Assembly: GCF_001953355.1 (NCBI RefSeq)
Contig: NZ_MPIY01000001.1
Location: 62,001-126,000, forward strand
Direction: 5' to 3'
Length of the DNA stretch: 64,000 nucleotides
From: Polynucleobacter sphagniphilus
GTDB taxonomy: Bacteria > Pseudomonadota > Gammaproteobacteria > Burkholderiales > Burkholderiaceae
Position 1 is the first letter of the stretch; each line of letters opens with the position of its first letter. Under the pieces are notes generated by a model. The model saw nothing but the letters and a program-made list of their open reading frames with translations. It searched no databases and had not been told where the DNA came from. Below, one piece after another: positions 52,918-64,000 of the stretch. A program made the translations under genes and the position numbers.

Positions 52918-53931
52918 ATGAGTGTCACTCTAGCTATTGACGCCATGGGCGGTGATCATGGGCTCGTGATTACGGTCCCTGCTTGCTGCGATTTTCTAGA
53001 AAAACACAGCGATGTCAAAGTCACGCTGGTTGGAGATGCTGATTTACTCAAGCAAGCATTGAGTCAATTTCCAAAAGCACCTTTAGATCGCATTCAAATT
53101 ATTCCGGCTAGTGAAGTTGTTCTAATGGATGATCCCATTGAAATTGCATTGCGTCGGAAAAAAGATTCTTCTATGCGAGTGGCAATCACTCAAGTGAAAG
53201 AAGGTCTTGCGGACGCTGTCATTTCCTCTGGGAATACAGGTGCCTTAATGGCAATTTCCCGCTATATCTTGAAAACCCTTGACGGCGTTGATCGTCCCGC
53301 TATTGCCACAGCCATTCCAAATGAATTGGGGAGTGGCACCACCATGCTTGATCTTGGTGCGAATGCTGATTGTGAGCCCATGCATCTGCTGCAGTTTGCG
53401 CAAATGGCCAATGTCATGGTGCAAGTAGTGGATGGAAAAGAGAATCCTACTATTGGCCTTTTAAATATTGGCGAAGAGGTGATTAAAGGCAATGAGGTGG
53501 TGAAGCAGGCCAGCGAGCTTTTACGTGCCAGCGGTTTAAATTTTTACGGTAATGTAGAAGGAAATGATATTTTTAAAGGCACCACTGACATTGTTGTCTG
53601 TGATGGTTTTGTGGGTAATGTAGTCTTAAAGGCGAGCGAAGGCTTAGCTAAGATGATGAGTGGTTTAATTCGCCAGGAATTCAATCGCTCATTGATAACC
53701 AAGTTGATGGCCTTTTGTGCAATGGTTCCGCTCTTGCGGGTTCGCAAGCGCGTAGATCATCGTCGCTATAACGGCGCTGTTTTATTGGGCTTACGTGGTT
53801 GCGTAATTAAGAGTCATGGCTCAGCAGATCGCTTTGCATTTGGCTTTGCATTAGAGCGTGCTTATGAAGCCGCTAAAAATCACATGGTTGAGCGGATTGC
53901 TACAGCCTTTGTTGTGGAGACAAAAGAATGA
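52918..53931 (+). CDS. plsX: phosphate acyltransferase PlsX
   Basis: [27 protein letters not shown]; start ATG 52918 preferred over 52885, which abuts the terminator T tract. Confidence 0.95.
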   Translation: MSVTLAIDAMGGDHGLVITVPACCDFLEKHSDVKVTLVGDADLLKQALSQFPKAPLDRIQIIPASEVVLMDDPIEIALRRKKDSSMRVAITQVKEGLADAVISSGNTGALMAISRYILKTLDGVDRPAIATAIPNELGSGTTMLDLGANADCEPMHLLQFAQMANVMVQVVDGKENPTIGLLNIGEEVIKGNEVVKQASELLRASGLNFYGNVEGNDIFKGTTDIVVCDGFVGNVVLKASEGLAKMMSGLIRQEFNRSLITKLMAFCAMVPLLRVRKRVDHRRYNGAVLLGLRGCVIKSHGSADRFAFGFALERAYEAAKNHMVERIATAFVVETKE

Positions 53932-54914
53932 CCGTGTACTCAAGAGTGCTAGGGACCGGCAGTTATCTTCCGGCTGAACGATTAACGAATCATGATTTAG
54001 TTGAGCGCCTTGCCAAGATTGGTCTGGAGACAAGTGATGAGTGGATTAAAACCCGTAGTGGAATTTCAGCGCGTCACTTTGCCGCTGCAAATGAGCTAAC
54101 CAGCGATTTGGCAGTGAAAGCGGCCCAGGCAGCTTTAAAGAGTGCCGGTATTGAATCTAGCGATCTTGATTTGATTATTTTGGCTACCTCAACACCTGAT
54201 CATTTGGGTGGTTTTCCCAGTACTGCTTGTGTAGTGCAGGATAAATTAGGTGCACACAATCATTGCGCTGCATTTGATGTCCAGGCAGTCTGCGCAGGCT
54301 TTACTTATGCCTTAGCAATAGCCGACGCATTTATTCGTGTTGGGACCTATAAAAAAGTAATGGTTTTAGGCGCCGAAACTTTTTCACGCATATTAAACTT
54401 TCAAGATCGCACTACATCCGTTTTATTTGGGGATGGCGCTGGCGCTGTGATTTTAGAGGCATCTGCCGAGCCCGGCATTCTGTCCGCAGCCTTGCATGCC
54501 GATGGAAGTCAACGCGACATTCTGTGTGTGCCTGGCCGAGCTACTAATGGCGGGGTTGAGGGTGCTGCATTTTTAACCATGGATGGTCCTGCTGTCTTCA
54601 AGCTAGCGGTCAAAGTATTGGAGCAAGTGGCGCATGAGGCATTGGAAAAAGCGAATCTCAAGTCCGAGCAAATTGATTGGTTAGTACCACATCAGGCGAA
54701 TATTCGAATTATGGAGGGCACTGCCCGCAAGATGGGCATGTCCATGGATAAGGTAATTGTGACGGTGCATGAACATGGCAATACCTCTGCCGCATCGATT
54801 CCTCTTGCTTTGGATGCCGGTATTCGCTCGGGTCAAATAAAGCGTGGCCAGCACTTGCTTTTAGAGGGCGTTGGCGGTGGCTTTGCGTGGGGCGCTGTCA
54901 CCATTAAATACTAA
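53928..54914 (+). CDS. fabH: beta-ketoacyl-ACP synthase III
   Basis: [52 protein letters not shown]. Confidence 0.97.
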   Translation: MTVYSRVLGTGSYLPAERLTNHDLVERLAKIGLETSDEWIKTRSGISARHFAAANELTSDLAVKAAQAALKSAGIESSDLDLIILATSTPDHLGGFPSTACVVQDKLGAHNHCAAFDVQAVCAGFTYALAIADAFIRVGTYKKVMVLGAETFSRILNFQDRTTSVLFGDGAGAVILEASAEPGILSAALHADGSQRDILCVPGRATNGGVEGAAFLTMDGPAVFKLAVKVLEQVAHEALEKANLKSEQIDWLVPHQANIRIMEGTARKMGMSMDKVIVTVHEHGNTSAASIPLALDAGIRSGQIKRGQHLLLEGVGGGFAWGAVTIKY

Positions 54915-54966
54915 GTGCAGTCTCTAGAATTTATTCATTACTACATCCTTTAACCGATCTATTTAT

Positions 54967-55902
54967 ATGATATTTGCTTTTGTATTTCCTGGCCAGGGCT
55001 CCCAATCAGTTGGCATGCTCAATTCCATCGCAAGTCGCCCAGAAGTAAAAGCTACTTTGCAGGAGGCCTCCGATGCTCTTGGTGAAGATGTTGCAAAGTT
55101 AATTGCTGAAGGGCCAGCAGAGGCGCTCTCACTAACTACGAATACACAGCCAGTGATGTTGACTGCTGGTGTAGCTTTTTTTCGGGCCTGGGTTGCGGCT
55201 GGTGGTGCATTGCCTAAGGTGATGGCGGGTCATAGCCTAGGTGAGTATTCAGCCTTGGTTGCAGCCGGTGTTATTTCATTTAAAGATGCGGTACCGTTAG
55301 TGCGATTTCGTGCTGAGGCTATGCAAAATGCAGTTCCCGTTGGAACTGGTGGCATGGCTGCCATATTGGGCTTGGATGATGCCGCGGTTATTCAAGTATG
55401 TGCGCAGGCAAGTGACCAGTCAGGTAGTGTGGTCGAGGCGGTGAACTTCAATGCTCCCGGCCAGGTTGTGATTGCTGGTGCAAGTAGTGCAGTGACTAAA
55501 GCATGTGAGTTGCTCAAAGCTGCTGGTGCTAAACGTGCACTGCCATTGCCAGTATCCGCACCATTTCACTCTTCCTTGTTAAAACCTGCCTCTGAGAAAT
55601 TAGATGCTTATTTGGCTGGGATTGAGTTTAAAGTGCCCGCCATTGCTGTAATTAATAACGTGGATGTGGAGGTGCTTAATGACCCTGCAGCAATTAAAGA
55701 AGCCCTAGTGCGTCAAGCCGCCAAACCCGTTCGTTGGCATGAAACGATTCAAGCGATGGCTAAGCAGGGCGTCACGCAGGTAGTCGAATGCGGACCAGGC
55801 AAGGTGTTGGCTGGTCTTACAAAGCGTATTAATGATCAACTTACTGGCGTGCCAGTATTTGATGAAGCCAGCCTGAATGAGGCCTTGGCTCATTTGAAAT
55901 AG
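54967..55902 (+). CDS. fabD: malonyl CoA-ACP transacylase
   Basis: FVFPGQGSQSVGML, MAGHSLGEYSALVAAG. Confidence 0.97.
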   Translation: MIFAFVFPGQGSQSVGMLNSIASRPEVKATLQEASDALGEDVAKLIAEGPAEALSLTTNTQPVMLTAGVAFFRAWVAAGGALPKVMAGHSLGEYSALVAAGVISFKDAVPLVRFRAEAMQNAVPVGTGGMAAILGLDDAAVIQVCAQASDQSGSVVEAVNFNAPGQVVIAGASSAVTKACELLKAAGAKRALPLPVSAPFHSSLLKPASEKLDAYLAGIEFKVPAIAVINNVDVEVLNDPAAIKEALVRQAAKPVRWHETIQAMAKQGVTQVVECGPGKVLAGLTKRINDQLTGVPVFDEASLNEALAHLK

Positions 55903-55912
55903 GAACAGAAAA

Positions 55913-56656
55913 ATGAATATCGACTTAAGCGGACAAATTGCTCTAGTTACCGGAGCTTCACGTGGTATTGGTCAGGCCATTGCCGAAGAATTGGTCAAGT
56001 GCGGAGCTAAGGTAATTGGAACGGCAACCTCGCCGGATGGTGCAAAAGCAATCAATGCGCGTCTAGAGTCCAGTGGCGGTCGTGGCGAGGTTCTCAACGT
56101 GACTGACCCCCAAGCCTGCGAGCAAATCATTGATTCAATCGTCAAAGATTTTGGTGGTATCTCTATTTTGGTCAATAACGCTGGTATTACACGTGATCAA
56201 TTGGCCATGCGTATGAAGGCCGACGAGTGGACGGACGTGATTGATACCAATTTAAGTGCGGTTTTTCGATTGTCTCAGGCGGTGATGCGCCCCATGATGA
56301 AGGCGCGCGCCGGCAGAATTATTAATATCACCTCTATTGTTGGCCATATGGGTAATCCAGGGCAGGCGAATTATGCTGCTGCAAAAGCGGGTGTCTCAGG
56401 CATGACCCGTGCCTTGGCGCGTGAAATCGGTAGCCGCAATATCACCGTAAACTGTGTTGCCCCTGGTTTTATTGATACCGACATGACCCGTGCTCTGAGT
56501 GAAGAGCAGCAAAATGCCCTAAAGGCGAATATTCCGCTAGCCCGCCTGGGTAGCCCGGAAGATGTCGCTCAGGCGGTGGCCTTTTTGGCCTCTCCTGCCG
56601 CAGGATATATCACTGGTAACACACTACACGTCAATGGCGGACTCTATTTAGCCTAA
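55913..56656 (+). CDS. fabG: 3-oxoacyl-ACP reductase
   Basis: [51 protein letters not shown]. Confidence 0.97.
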   Translation: MNIDLSGQIALVTGASRGIGQAIAEELVKCGAKVIGTATSPDGAKAINARLESSGGRGEVLNVTDPQACEQIIDSIVKDFGGISILVNNAGITRDQLAMRMKADEWTDVIDTNLSAVFRLSQAVMRPMMKARAGRIINITSIVGHMGNPGQANYAAAKAGVSGMTRALAREIGSRNITVNCVAPGFIDTDMTRALSEEQQNALKANIPLARLGSPEDVAQAVAFLASPAAGYITGNTLHVNGGLYLA

Positions 56657-56714
56657 CGGCAAAGCAAGGATTTATTCAATTTTTGGCGGATTTTTCTGAT
56701 TTCTTCTGCCAAGC

Positions 56715-56723
56715 TGATAAAAT
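56715..56723 (+). promoter_or_regulatory. candidate extended -10 promoter for acpP
   Basis: TGATAAAAT about 35 nt before the acpP start. Confidence 0.4.
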
Positions 56724-56757
56724 CCTTCCATCGTTTTTACAACCCCTGGGGAAATTA

Positions 56758-56997
56758 ATGGACAACATCGAACAACGCGTTAAGAAAATCGTCGCTGAGC
56801 AATTGGGCGTCGCAGAAGGAGACATCAAGAATGAATCTTCCTTCGTGAACGACTTGGGCGCTGACTCTCTTGACACTGTTGAGCTTGTAATGGCTTTGGA
56901 AGATGAATTCGGAATCGAAATTCCTGATGAAGAAGCTGAAAAAATCACTACTGTTCAGCTCGCTATCGACTTTGCTACTTCTAAAGCTCAGGGTTAA
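56758..56997 (+). CDS. acpP: acyl carrier protein
   Basis: [18 protein letters not shown]...[32 protein letters not shown]; start 56758 rather than 56683. Confidence 0.98.
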   Translation: MDNIEQRVKKIVAEQLGVAEGDIKNESSFVNDLGADSLDTVELVMALEDEFGIEIPDEEAEKITTVQLAIDFATSKAQG

Positions 56998-57031
56998 TTC
57001 CCTTTGCTATAGCTAATTTTTAGTTATTACT

Positions 57032-58279
57032 GTGTCAGCATCAAATGGCCGACGCCGGGTAGTAGTCACCGGCTTAGGCCTTATCTCACCAGTTGGAAAT
57101 TCGGTTGACGCCGCTTGGTCTAATTTGCTTGCGGGCAAATCAGGTATTGCGACGATCACTAAATTCGACCATGCTCCGCTAAGCGTTCATTTCGCTGGAG
57201 AGGTGAAGGATTTCAATGTTGAGGAATATGTTTCCGCCAAAGAAGCGCGCCACATGGATACTTTTATCCATTACGGTATTGCCGCTGGTACGCAGGCTAT
57301 TCGCGATAGCGGTCTTCAAGTAACAGAAGAAAATGCTGAGCGAATTGGCGTGATGGTTGGCTCTGGTATTGGCGGTTTGCCAATGATCGAAGAGACCAGT
57401 GCTGAATTGTTGGCCCGCGGCCCGCGTCGTATCTCCCCCTTCTTTGTGCCTGGCTCAATCATTAATATGATTTCTGGGCACTTGAGCATCTTGTTTGGAT
57501 TGAAGGGTCCCAATGTAGCTGCTGTGACCGCTTGCACAACAGGCTTGCACAGTATTGGCTTAGCTGCCCGCTTGATTCAATATGGTGATGCAGATGTGAT
57601 GGTGGCTGGCGGCGCAGAATCCACTATCTCTGCTTTGGGTGTAGGTGGTTTTGCTTCGGCCCGCGCTCTATCCACTCGCAATGATGATCCGGCAACGGCA
57701 TCACGCCCTTGGGATAAAGATCGTGATGGTTTTGTTCTTGGTGAGGGTGCTGGCGTAGTGGTTCTTGAGGAATATGAGCATGCAAAAGCACGTGGTGCAA
57801 AGATTTATTGCGAGCTTTTGGGTTTTGGCATGAGTGGTGATGCATATCATATGACAGCACCAAATATGGATGGCCCACGCCGTTGTATGGTTAATGCTAT
57901 GCGCGACGCCGGTTTAAATCCAGATCAAATTCAGTACATTAATGCGCACGGCACTTCTACCCCTTTGGGCGATAAGAATGAGACCGCTGCAATCAAGGCT
58001 GCCTTAGGCGATCATGCCAAAAATACCTTGATTAATTCGACCAAATCGATGACTGGTCACCTTTTGGGCGGCGCTGGTGGTTTGGAATCTGTTTTTACAA
58101 TTCTGGCTTTACATCACCAGAAATCCCCGCCAACCATCAATATCTTTAATCAAGATCCTGAGTGCGATTTAGACTACTGCGCTAATACAGCACGGGACGT
58201 AAAGATAGATCATGCCGTTAAAAATAACTTTGGTTTTGGTGGAACAAACGGCACCTTGATTTTTGGTAAGCTCACCTAA
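57032..58279 (+). CDS. fabF: beta-ketoacyl-ACP synthase II
   Basis: GTG start; [55 protein letters not shown]. Confidence 0.97.
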   Translation: MSASNGRRRVVVTGLGLISPVGNSVDAAWSNLLAGKSGIATITKFDHAPLSVHFAGEVKDFNVEEYVSAKEARHMDTFIHYGIAAGTQAIRDSGLQVTEENAERIGVMVGSGIGGLPMIEETSAELLARGPRRISPFFVPGSIINMISGHLSILFGLKGPNVAAVTACTTGLHSIGLAARLIQYGDADVMVAGGAESTISALGVGGFASARALSTRNDDPATASRPWDKDRDGFVLGEGAGVVVLEEYEHAKARGAKIYCELLGFGMSGDAYHMTAPNMDGPRRCMVNAMRDAGLNPDQIQYINAHGTSTPLGDKNETAAIKAALGDHAKNTLINSTKSMTGHLLGGAGGLESVFTILALHHQKSPPTINIFNQDPECDLDYCANTARDVKIDHAVKNNFGFGGTNGTLIFGKLT

Positions 58280-58329
58280 TATTCTTTACATTGTTTATTA
58301 ATTGGTTTTTACCAAGTGGGTTAATTAGC

Positions 58330-59784
58330 ATGATAAAAAAGTACTTCATTGCACTCTTGGCGGCCTTAAGCCTAGGGAATTTCTCATTTATTTCCAGTGT
58401 ATATGCGCAAAGTCCACGCGTTTCTATTCCTGATTTTGCTGATTTAGTTGAAAAAGCCAGTCCTGCAGTAGTGAATATTCGTACCACTGAAAAGGTGGTA
58501 GTGCAGCAAGCGCAAGGTGGTTTCCCTGGGATGCCTGATGATCAGGCAGAGTTCTTTAGGCGTTTTTTTGGGGTACCTATCCCTGGAATCCCAAGCGCTC
58601 CTAAGCAGCCACCCGCAAATCAAGGTCAGCCGCAGGAAGCTGATCGGGGTGTGGGCTCCGGTTTCATTTTTGATGCCAATGGTTTGATTCTGACAAACGC
58701 CCATGTGGTTGAAGGTGCTAGCACTATTTATGTGACCCTCACAGATAAACGTGAGTTCAAAGCCAAGCTCTTGGGGTTGGATAAGCGGACTGATGTTGCT
58801 GTGGTGAAAATTGAGGCACACGACCTCCCAAAATTGCCTTTAGGGGATTCATCTAAGGTTAGGGTGGGTGAGTGGGTGTTGGCGATTGGATCGCCATTTG
58901 GACTTGAAAACTCAGTTACCGCAGGTATTGTTTCGGCTAAGAGTCGCGATACCGGGGACTATTTGCCCTTTATTCAAACGGACGTCGCAGTCAATCCTGG
59001 GAACTCTGGCGGCCCCCTTCTAAATACCGCTGGTCAAGTAATAGGAATCAATTCGCAAATCTTTAGCCGCTCGGGCGGTTATATGGGAATTTCTTTTGCT
59101 ATTCCAATTGATGAGGCAATGCGAGTGGCCGATCAGTTGCGCACTAACGGTAAGTTGGTCCGCGGCAAGATTGGGGTTGCATTGGGCGATATGACTAAGG
59201 AGGTGGCTGAGAGCTTGGGCCTTGGTAAGCCACGCGGCGCCTATGTACGCAATGTAGAGCCTGGCGGCCCTGCTGCATTAGGTGGGATTGAGTCTGGGGA
59301 TGTCATTCTGAGCTTTCATGGCAAGGAGATTGCTAAGTCGACTGATTTGCCACGGCTAGTTGGGGAAATCAAGCCTGGCACAGCGGTGAATGTTCAAGTT
59401 TGGCGCAAGGGATCTACGCGCGATCTGACGGTCACTGTTGGAGGTGATTCTGAAGTGGCTGCTACAGCGAGCAAGAAGCCTGAAGCTGGAAGTGCTGCCG
59501 GTGGCAGCGCCAACGCTCTCGGCGTGAGCGTTGGCGAGCTCTCAGATGCCCGTAAGAAGGAATTAAATATCCATGGAGGTGTCGAGGTTATCGGCATTAA
59601 TGATGGTGCTTTAGCTCGCTCTGGAGTGCGTCCGGGCGATGTCATAGTCCGCATTGCTGACGTAGATATTTCGGGAGTGAAGCAGTTTGAGTCCCTTGTG
59701 AAGGGGCTGGATTCCAATAAAGCGGTGCCAGTGTTTGTCCGACGTGCCGATAGCACTCTGATTATTCCAGTCCGGCCAAAGTAA
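58330..59784 (+). CDS. mucD: periplasmic Do-family serine protease (DegP/MucD-like)
   Basis: Signal peptide; trypsin-like GVGSGFIFDANGLILTNAHVV, QTDVAVNPGNSGGPL; two PDZ domains. Confidence 0.93.
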   Translation: MIKKYFIALLAALSLGNFSFISSVYAQSPRVSIPDFADLVEKASPAVVNIRTTEKVVVQQAQGGFPGMPDDQAEFFRRFFGVPIPGIPSAPKQPPANQGQPQEADRGVGSGFIFDANGLILTNAHVVEGASTIYVTLTDKREFKAKLLGLDKRTDVAVVKIEAHDLPKLPLGDSSKVRVGEWVLAIGSPFGLENSVTAGIVSAKSRDTGDYLPFIQTDVAVNPGNSGGPLLNTAGQVIGINSQIFSRSGGYMGISFAIPIDEAMRVADQLRTNGKLVRGKIGVALGDMTKEVAESLGLGKPRGAYVRNVEPGGPAALGGIESGDVILSFHGKEIAKSTDLPRLVGEIKPGTAVNVQVWRKGSTRDLTVTVGGDSEVAATASKKPEAGSAAGGSANALGVSVGELSDARKKELNIHGGVEVIGINDGALARSGVRPGDVIVRIADVDISGVKQFESLVKGLDSNKAVPVFVRRADSTLIIPVRPK

Positions 59785-59791
59785 GCTTAAA

Positions 59792-59890
59792 TGCCCTAAT
59801 TTAGGGCAAATAATTGGGTTCGGCGCCTGCAGGGCGCCACCCATTACAATCCTACCAAGACGACTTTTTGCAGCGCATCATTGTGGTGCG
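59792..59890 (+). promoter_or_regulatory. three consecutive hairpins in the mucD-lepA intergenic region
   Basis: TGCCCTA/TAGGGCA (59792-59808), TGGGT-tc-GGCGCC/GGCGCC-ACCCA (59815-59843), CGCATCA/TGGTGCG (59874-59890). Confidence 0.5.
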
Positions 59891-59929
59891 TTCTGACAAG
59901 GCGTTTTTTGAATGACCTAATAAGACGCC

Positions 59930-61735
59930 ATGGATTTAATCCGCAATTTTTCTATCATCGCCCATATCGATCACGGTAAATCTACTCTTGCTGATCGCAT
60001 TATTCAGTTGTGTGGCGGTCTTTCTGACCGTGAAATGGAAGCCCAGGTACTCGACTCGATGGATATCGAACGCGAGCGTGGCATCACCATCAAAGCGCAA
60101 ACAGCCGCTCTGGCTTACAAGGCAAAAGATGGCAAAACCTACAACCTCAATCTAATTGATACCCCGGGGCACGTCGACTTCTCATATGAAGTGAGTCGCT
60201 CCTTATCGGCCTGTGAAGGCGCTCTCTTGGTGGTGGATGCGAGTCAAGGTGTAGAAGCGCAAACAGTTGCTAACTGCTATACGGCGATTGAGTTGGGTGT
60301 TGAGGTCGTGCCTGTATTAAACAAGATTGATCTGCCACAAGCAGATCCAGAGCGAGCAAAACAAGAAATTGAAGATGTAATTGGCATTGATGCATCAGAT
60401 GCCATGACCTGCTCTGCTAAAACAGGTGTAGGTGTGATTGACGTGATTGAAGAGATGATTCGTCGCGTACCGCCTCCTAAGGGGAGTGCGACAGATCCCC
60501 TACAGGCCCTGATTATTGATTCTTGGTTTGATAACTACGTTGGCGTAGTGATGTTGATACGCGTAGTCAATGGCACCCTAAAGCCCAAAGACAAAATTAC
60601 ATTGATGGCCAATGGCTCGAGTCATCTTGTTGAACATGTTGGCGTCTTTAGTCCAAAGTCGGTAGATCGCCCGCAGTTATCTGCTGGACAGGTAGGCTTT
60701 GTGATTGCCGGTATCAAGGAGTTAAAAGCGGCCAAAGTAGGCGATACAGTGACCCATTCTCCAGGTCAACAAGGCCGCGTTCCAGCGAGCGAGCCATTAC
60801 CTGGTTTTAAAGAGGTGAAGTCGCAAGTTTTTGCTGGCCTGTACCCAGTCGAGGCAAGTGAATACGATCAACTGCGCGAGTCGCTTGAGAAGCTACAGTT
60901 AAATGATGCCTCTCTTTTATATGAGCCAGAGGTATCGCAGGCTCTAGGCTTTGGCTTCCGTTGTGGTTTCCTGGGCTTGCTGCACATGGAGATCGTGCAA
61001 GAACGCTTAGAGCGTCAATACGGCATGAACTTGATCACCACGGCGCCAACCGTGGTGTATCAAGTTGAGCAATCGGATGGCACGATTTTGATGGTAGATA
61101 ACCCATCCAAGATGCCTGAGACCAGCAAGATCAATACCATTCTTGAGCCAATTGTTACCGTCAATCTCTACATGCCGCAAGAGTATGTGGGCGCGATTAT
61201 TACCTTGTGTGTTGGGAAGCGCGGCATTCAGACGGACATGAACTATTTAGGTCGCCAGGTCAAGCTTACTTATGAATTACCGATGGCTGAAATCGTGCTC
61301 GATTTCTTTGACAGGATGAAATCCATCTCACGTGGCTATGCCTCAATGGATTATGAATTTAAAGAGTACCGCCCTGCGGATGTCGTCAAAGTCGATATCT
61401 TGATTAACGGCGAACGTGTGGATGCACTGTCAGTGATTGTCCATCGAAGTAACAGTCAGCATCGTGGTCGCGAAGTCGTGGCTAAGATGCGCGGCATCAT
61501 TCCAAGACAAATGTTTGATGTAGCGATTCAGGCGGCTATTGGTAGCAATATCGTGGCACGTGAAAACGTGAAGGCTTTGCGTAAGAACGTATTGGCCAAA
61601 TGTTATGGCGGGGATATCTCTCGTAAACGCAAGCTTTTAGAGAAGCAAAAAGAAGGTAAGAAACGGATGAAGCAGGTCGGAAATGTGGAAATTCCACAGG
61701 AAGCCTTCTTGGCTATTTTGCAGGTAGATGATTAA
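59930..61735 (+). CDS. lepA: elongation factor 4
   Basis: [47 protein letters not shown]. Confidence 0.98.
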   Translation: MDLIRNFSIIAHIDHGKSTLADRIIQLCGGLSDREMEAQVLDSMDIERERGITIKAQTAALAYKAKDGKTYNLNLIDTPGHVDFSYEVSRSLSACEGALLVVDASQGVEAQTVANCYTAIELGVEVVPVLNKIDLPQADPERAKQEIEDVIGIDASDAMTCSAKTGVGVIDVIEEMIRRVPPPKGSATDPLQALIIDSWFDNYVGVVMLIRVVNGTLKPKDKITLMANGSSHLVEHVGVFSPKSVDRPQLSAGQVGFVIAGIKELKAAKVGDTVTHSPGQQGRVPASEPLPGFKEVKSQVFAGLYPVEASEYDQLRESLEKLQLNDASLLYEPEVSQALGFGFRCGFLGLLHMEIVQERLERQYGMNLITTAPTVVYQVEQSDGTILMVDNPSKMPETSKINTILEPIVTVNLYMPQEYVGAIITLCVGKRGIQTDMNYLGRQVKLTYELPMAEIVLDFFDRMKSISRGYASMDYEFKEYRPADVVKVDILINGERVDALSVIVHRSNSQHRGREVVAKMRGIIPRQMFDVAIQAAIGSNIVARENVKALRKNVLAKCYGGDISRKRKLLEKQKEGKKRMKQVGNVEIPQEAFLAILQVDD

Positions 61736-62541
61736 TGAATTTTGCGCTAGTTCTTTTTATTTTGGTCCTTGTGTCTGGTGTTGCCTGGCTTGCAGACCGA
61801 TTTTATTTCGCACCACAAAGGCGTGTTGCAGGCATCAATCAAATGCCCTTATGGCTGGAATACACCGCTGGTTTTTTCCCAGTCATTTGTGCGGTGTTCT
61901 TGTTGCGTTCGTTTATAGCTGAGCCATTCAAGATTCCGTCTGGATCAATGATTCCGACTTTGCAGATTGGCGATTTTATTTTGGTTAATAAATTTACTTA
62001 TGGCATTCGTTTGCCGGTAATTAATCAAAAAGTGATTGAATTAGGATCTCCTAAACGAGGCGATGTAGTGGTATTTCGTTACCCACGCGATGAGTCAGTT
62101 GATTACATTAAGAGAATCATTGCTTTGCCTGGCGACACAATTGAATACCAAGACAAGCGTTTAAAAATTAATGGCCAGCCATTGCAATATACCGGAGGCG
62201 AGTCTTATCTTGATCCGGAAAATATGCGCTATGCAAAGCGCTATACCGAAACTTTTCCAGCTGACTTGGGTGGCAACAGTCACTCCATTCTGAATGACCC
62301 AGAGCGTCCTGCGGGCAATTTTCCGAGCGAGCGTTTTCCTGGCTTTGAGAACTGCCAGTACCAAGCCTCTGGAGTGATATGCAAAGTACCTGAGGGTAAC
62401 TATTTTGCAATGGGTGATAACAGAGATAACAGCGCTGATTCTCGTTACTGGGGATTTGTGCCGGATAAAAATATTGTTGGAAAAGCCTTCTTTGTATGGC
62501 TCAACTTAGGTTCTTTAAGTCGCATTGGCAGCTTCGATTAG
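61735..62541 (+). CDS. lepB: signal peptidase I
   Basis: [70 protein letters not shown]. Confidence 0.97.
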   Translation: MNFALVLFILVLVSGVAWLADRFYFAPQRRVAGINQMPLWLEYTAGFFPVICAVFLLRSFIAEPFKIPSGSMIPTLQIGDFILVNKFTYGIRLPVINQKVIELGSPKRGDVVVFRYPRDESVDYIKRIIALPGDTIEYQDKRLKINGQPLQYTGGESYLDPENMRYAKRYTETFPADLGGNSHSILNDPERPAGNFPSERFPGFENCQYQASGVICKVPEGNYFAMGDNRDNSADSRYWGFVPDKNIVGKAFFVWLNLGSLSRIGSFD

Positions 62542-62545
62542 GCAT

Positions 62546-63337
62546 ATGAACGCGCGCGCTGTTATCGAAACCGCACCATTGCAAGAGCGCCTCGGCTATA
62601 GCTTTAAGAAGGCTGAGTTGCTCAATCAGGCTCTCACGCATCGCAGTCATAGCAAAAAGAATAATGAGCGTCTAGAGTTTTTGGGCGACTCAATTTTAAA
62701 TTGCGTGGTTGCTGAAATGCTCTACGAACGCTATGCAGATTTGGATGAGGGCGATCTCTCGCGCGTCAGGGCCAATTTAGTAAAACAACAAGCTTTATAC
62801 GAAATTGCCCAGACACTTTCTTTATCTGACTACCTTCGCTTGGGTGAGGGCGAATTAAAGAGTGGTGGATTCCGCCGCCCATCTATTTTGGCTGATACGC
62901 TTGAGGCAGTTACAGGCGCAATATTTTTAGATGGTGGGTTTGATGCTGCTAAGACATGCTTGCGCAAACTGTATTCTGTCATTCTGGCTAATGTAGATCC
63001 AAAGACTCTAGGTAAGGATGACAAAACCTTGCTTCAGGAGTATTTGCAGGGTTATCAGTTGCCGCTGCCAACCTATAACGTGACTGGTACTACTGGTGCG
63101 GCACATAACCAGCAATTTGAAGTGGAGTGCCTTATTCCCAGTCTGAAAGTCAGCGTAAAGGGTGAGGGTGCTTCTAGGCGTGCAGCTGAGCAGGCGGCTG
63201 CCAAACTTGCTTTAATGGCAGTACTCAAGGCATTGCCTCAAGAGTCACGTAAACCAAGGAAAACTCGGTCGGCCAAGAAAAAGGCTGCAAAAAAAGAAGC
63301 GACCGAAGAGCAGTTAAATCTTAAGCTGAAGGGCTAA
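62546..63337 (+). CDS. rnc: ribonuclease III
   Basis: [31 protein letters not shown]; dsRNA-binding C-terminus; ATG 62546 preferred. Confidence 0.96.
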   Translation: MNARAVIETAPLQERLGYSFKKAELLNQALTHRSHSKKNNERLEFLGDSILNCVVAEMLYERYADLDEGDLSRVRANLVKQQALYEIAQTLSLSDYLRLGEGELKSGGFRRPSILADTLEAVTGAIFLDGGFDAAKTCLRKLYSVILANVDPKTLGKDDKTLLQEYLQGYQLPLPTYNVTGTTGAAHNQQFEVECLIPSLKVSVKGEGASRRAAEQAAAKLALMAVLKALPQESRKPRKTRSAKKKAAKKEATEEQLNLKLKG

Positions 63338-63339
63338 TC

Positions 63340-64000
63340 GTGTTTAGATGCGGCACTATCGCCATTGTTGGGCGCCCCAATATGGGTAAATCGACCTTGC
63401 TCAATGCACTGGTGGGTCAGAAGATCAGCATTACTTCCCGTAAGGCTCAAACTACGCGCCATCGAATTCTCGGAATCCAGAATCGCGATGATGCTCAATT
63501 TATATTTATTGATACGCCTGGGTTTCAAACACGTTTGATGAATACCTTGAACAAGGCCTTAAATCGTACAGTGACTACTGCGCTGCAAGATGTCAATGTG
63601 GCCTGCTTTGTAGTTGAGGCTGGGTATTTTGGTGAAGATGACAAAAAGGTCTTAAAGTTATTACCTGCGGATTTGCCAATCGTGTTGGTGCTTAACAAGC
63701 TCGATTTATTTAACAGTCGCTTTCAGACCCCTTCTGAGCGAGATCAGGCTTTATTGAATTTCATGAAAGAAATGAGTCGCCCCTGGAGTGAATTGGGTGG
63801 TCATGAAGATCAGAATCAATGTGAGTTTGCTGAGATTGTCCCAATGAGTGCCAAGAGTCCACCCGATATTGCGCGCCTGCTCGATGTCTTGGAGGGATAT
63901 TTGCCTGAAGGTGAGCCGGTTTACGATGGCGATACGATCACTGATCGTAGTGAACGATTTTTGGCGGCAGAGATTCTGCGTGAGAAGGTGTTTCGCTTTA
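63340..64000 (+). CDS. era: GTPase Era (truncated by window end)
   Basis: GTG at 63340: [60 protein letters not shown]; no stop before the window end, so absent from the ORF track. Confidence 0.95.
   Translation, partial: MFRCGTIAIVGRPNMGKSTLLNALVGQKISITSRKAQTTRHRILGIQNRDDAQFIFIDTPGFQTRLMNTLNKALNRTVTTALQDVNVACFVVEAGYFGEDDKKVLKLLPADLPIVLVLNKLDLFNSRFQTPSERDQALLNFMKEMSRPWSELGGHEDQNQCEFAEIVPMSAKSPPDIARLLDVLEGYLPEGEPVYDGDTITDRSERFLAAEILREKVFRF

Overview
The window reads as a gene-dense bacterial chromosome segment from a betaproteobacterium. Gene order and protein content suggest Burkholderiales, probably Polynucleobacter-like; this is an inference, no search was run. I see no CRISPR array, no transposon or prophage genes and no tRNA or rRNA. 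It opens inside a tmRNA gene (minus strand, tag ANDERYALAA) and closes inside era. Main blocks: gph-ubiG-ompA; gyrA; the aromatic/Ser/His supraoperon serC-pheA-hisC-tyrA-aroA-cmk-rpsA-ihfB; lapB-ugd-rfaE1-hldD-comEA-like-cysM; a HDAC-like/acyl-CoA ligase/etfBA/acyl-CoA dehydrogenase block; rpsP-rimM-trmD-rplS; rsgA, orn, mog, pmbA, folA-thyA; a molybdenum cofactor cluster moaA-mobA-moeA; rne; rluC, S49 peptidase, maf; yceD-rpmF-plsX-fabH-fabD-fabG-acpP-fabF; mucD-lepA-lepB-rnc-era. Most of it is housekeeping DNA. The most interesting unexplained structure is non-coding: a ~375-nt hairpin-rich leader upstream of rne, overlapping mutually exclusive hairpins upstream of fdxA, three hairpins between mucD and lepA, and stop codons placed inside terminator hairpin loops. 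Two gene absences relative to usual neighbourhoods also stand out: rpoE-rseA-rseB between fabF and mucD, and lapA before lapB.
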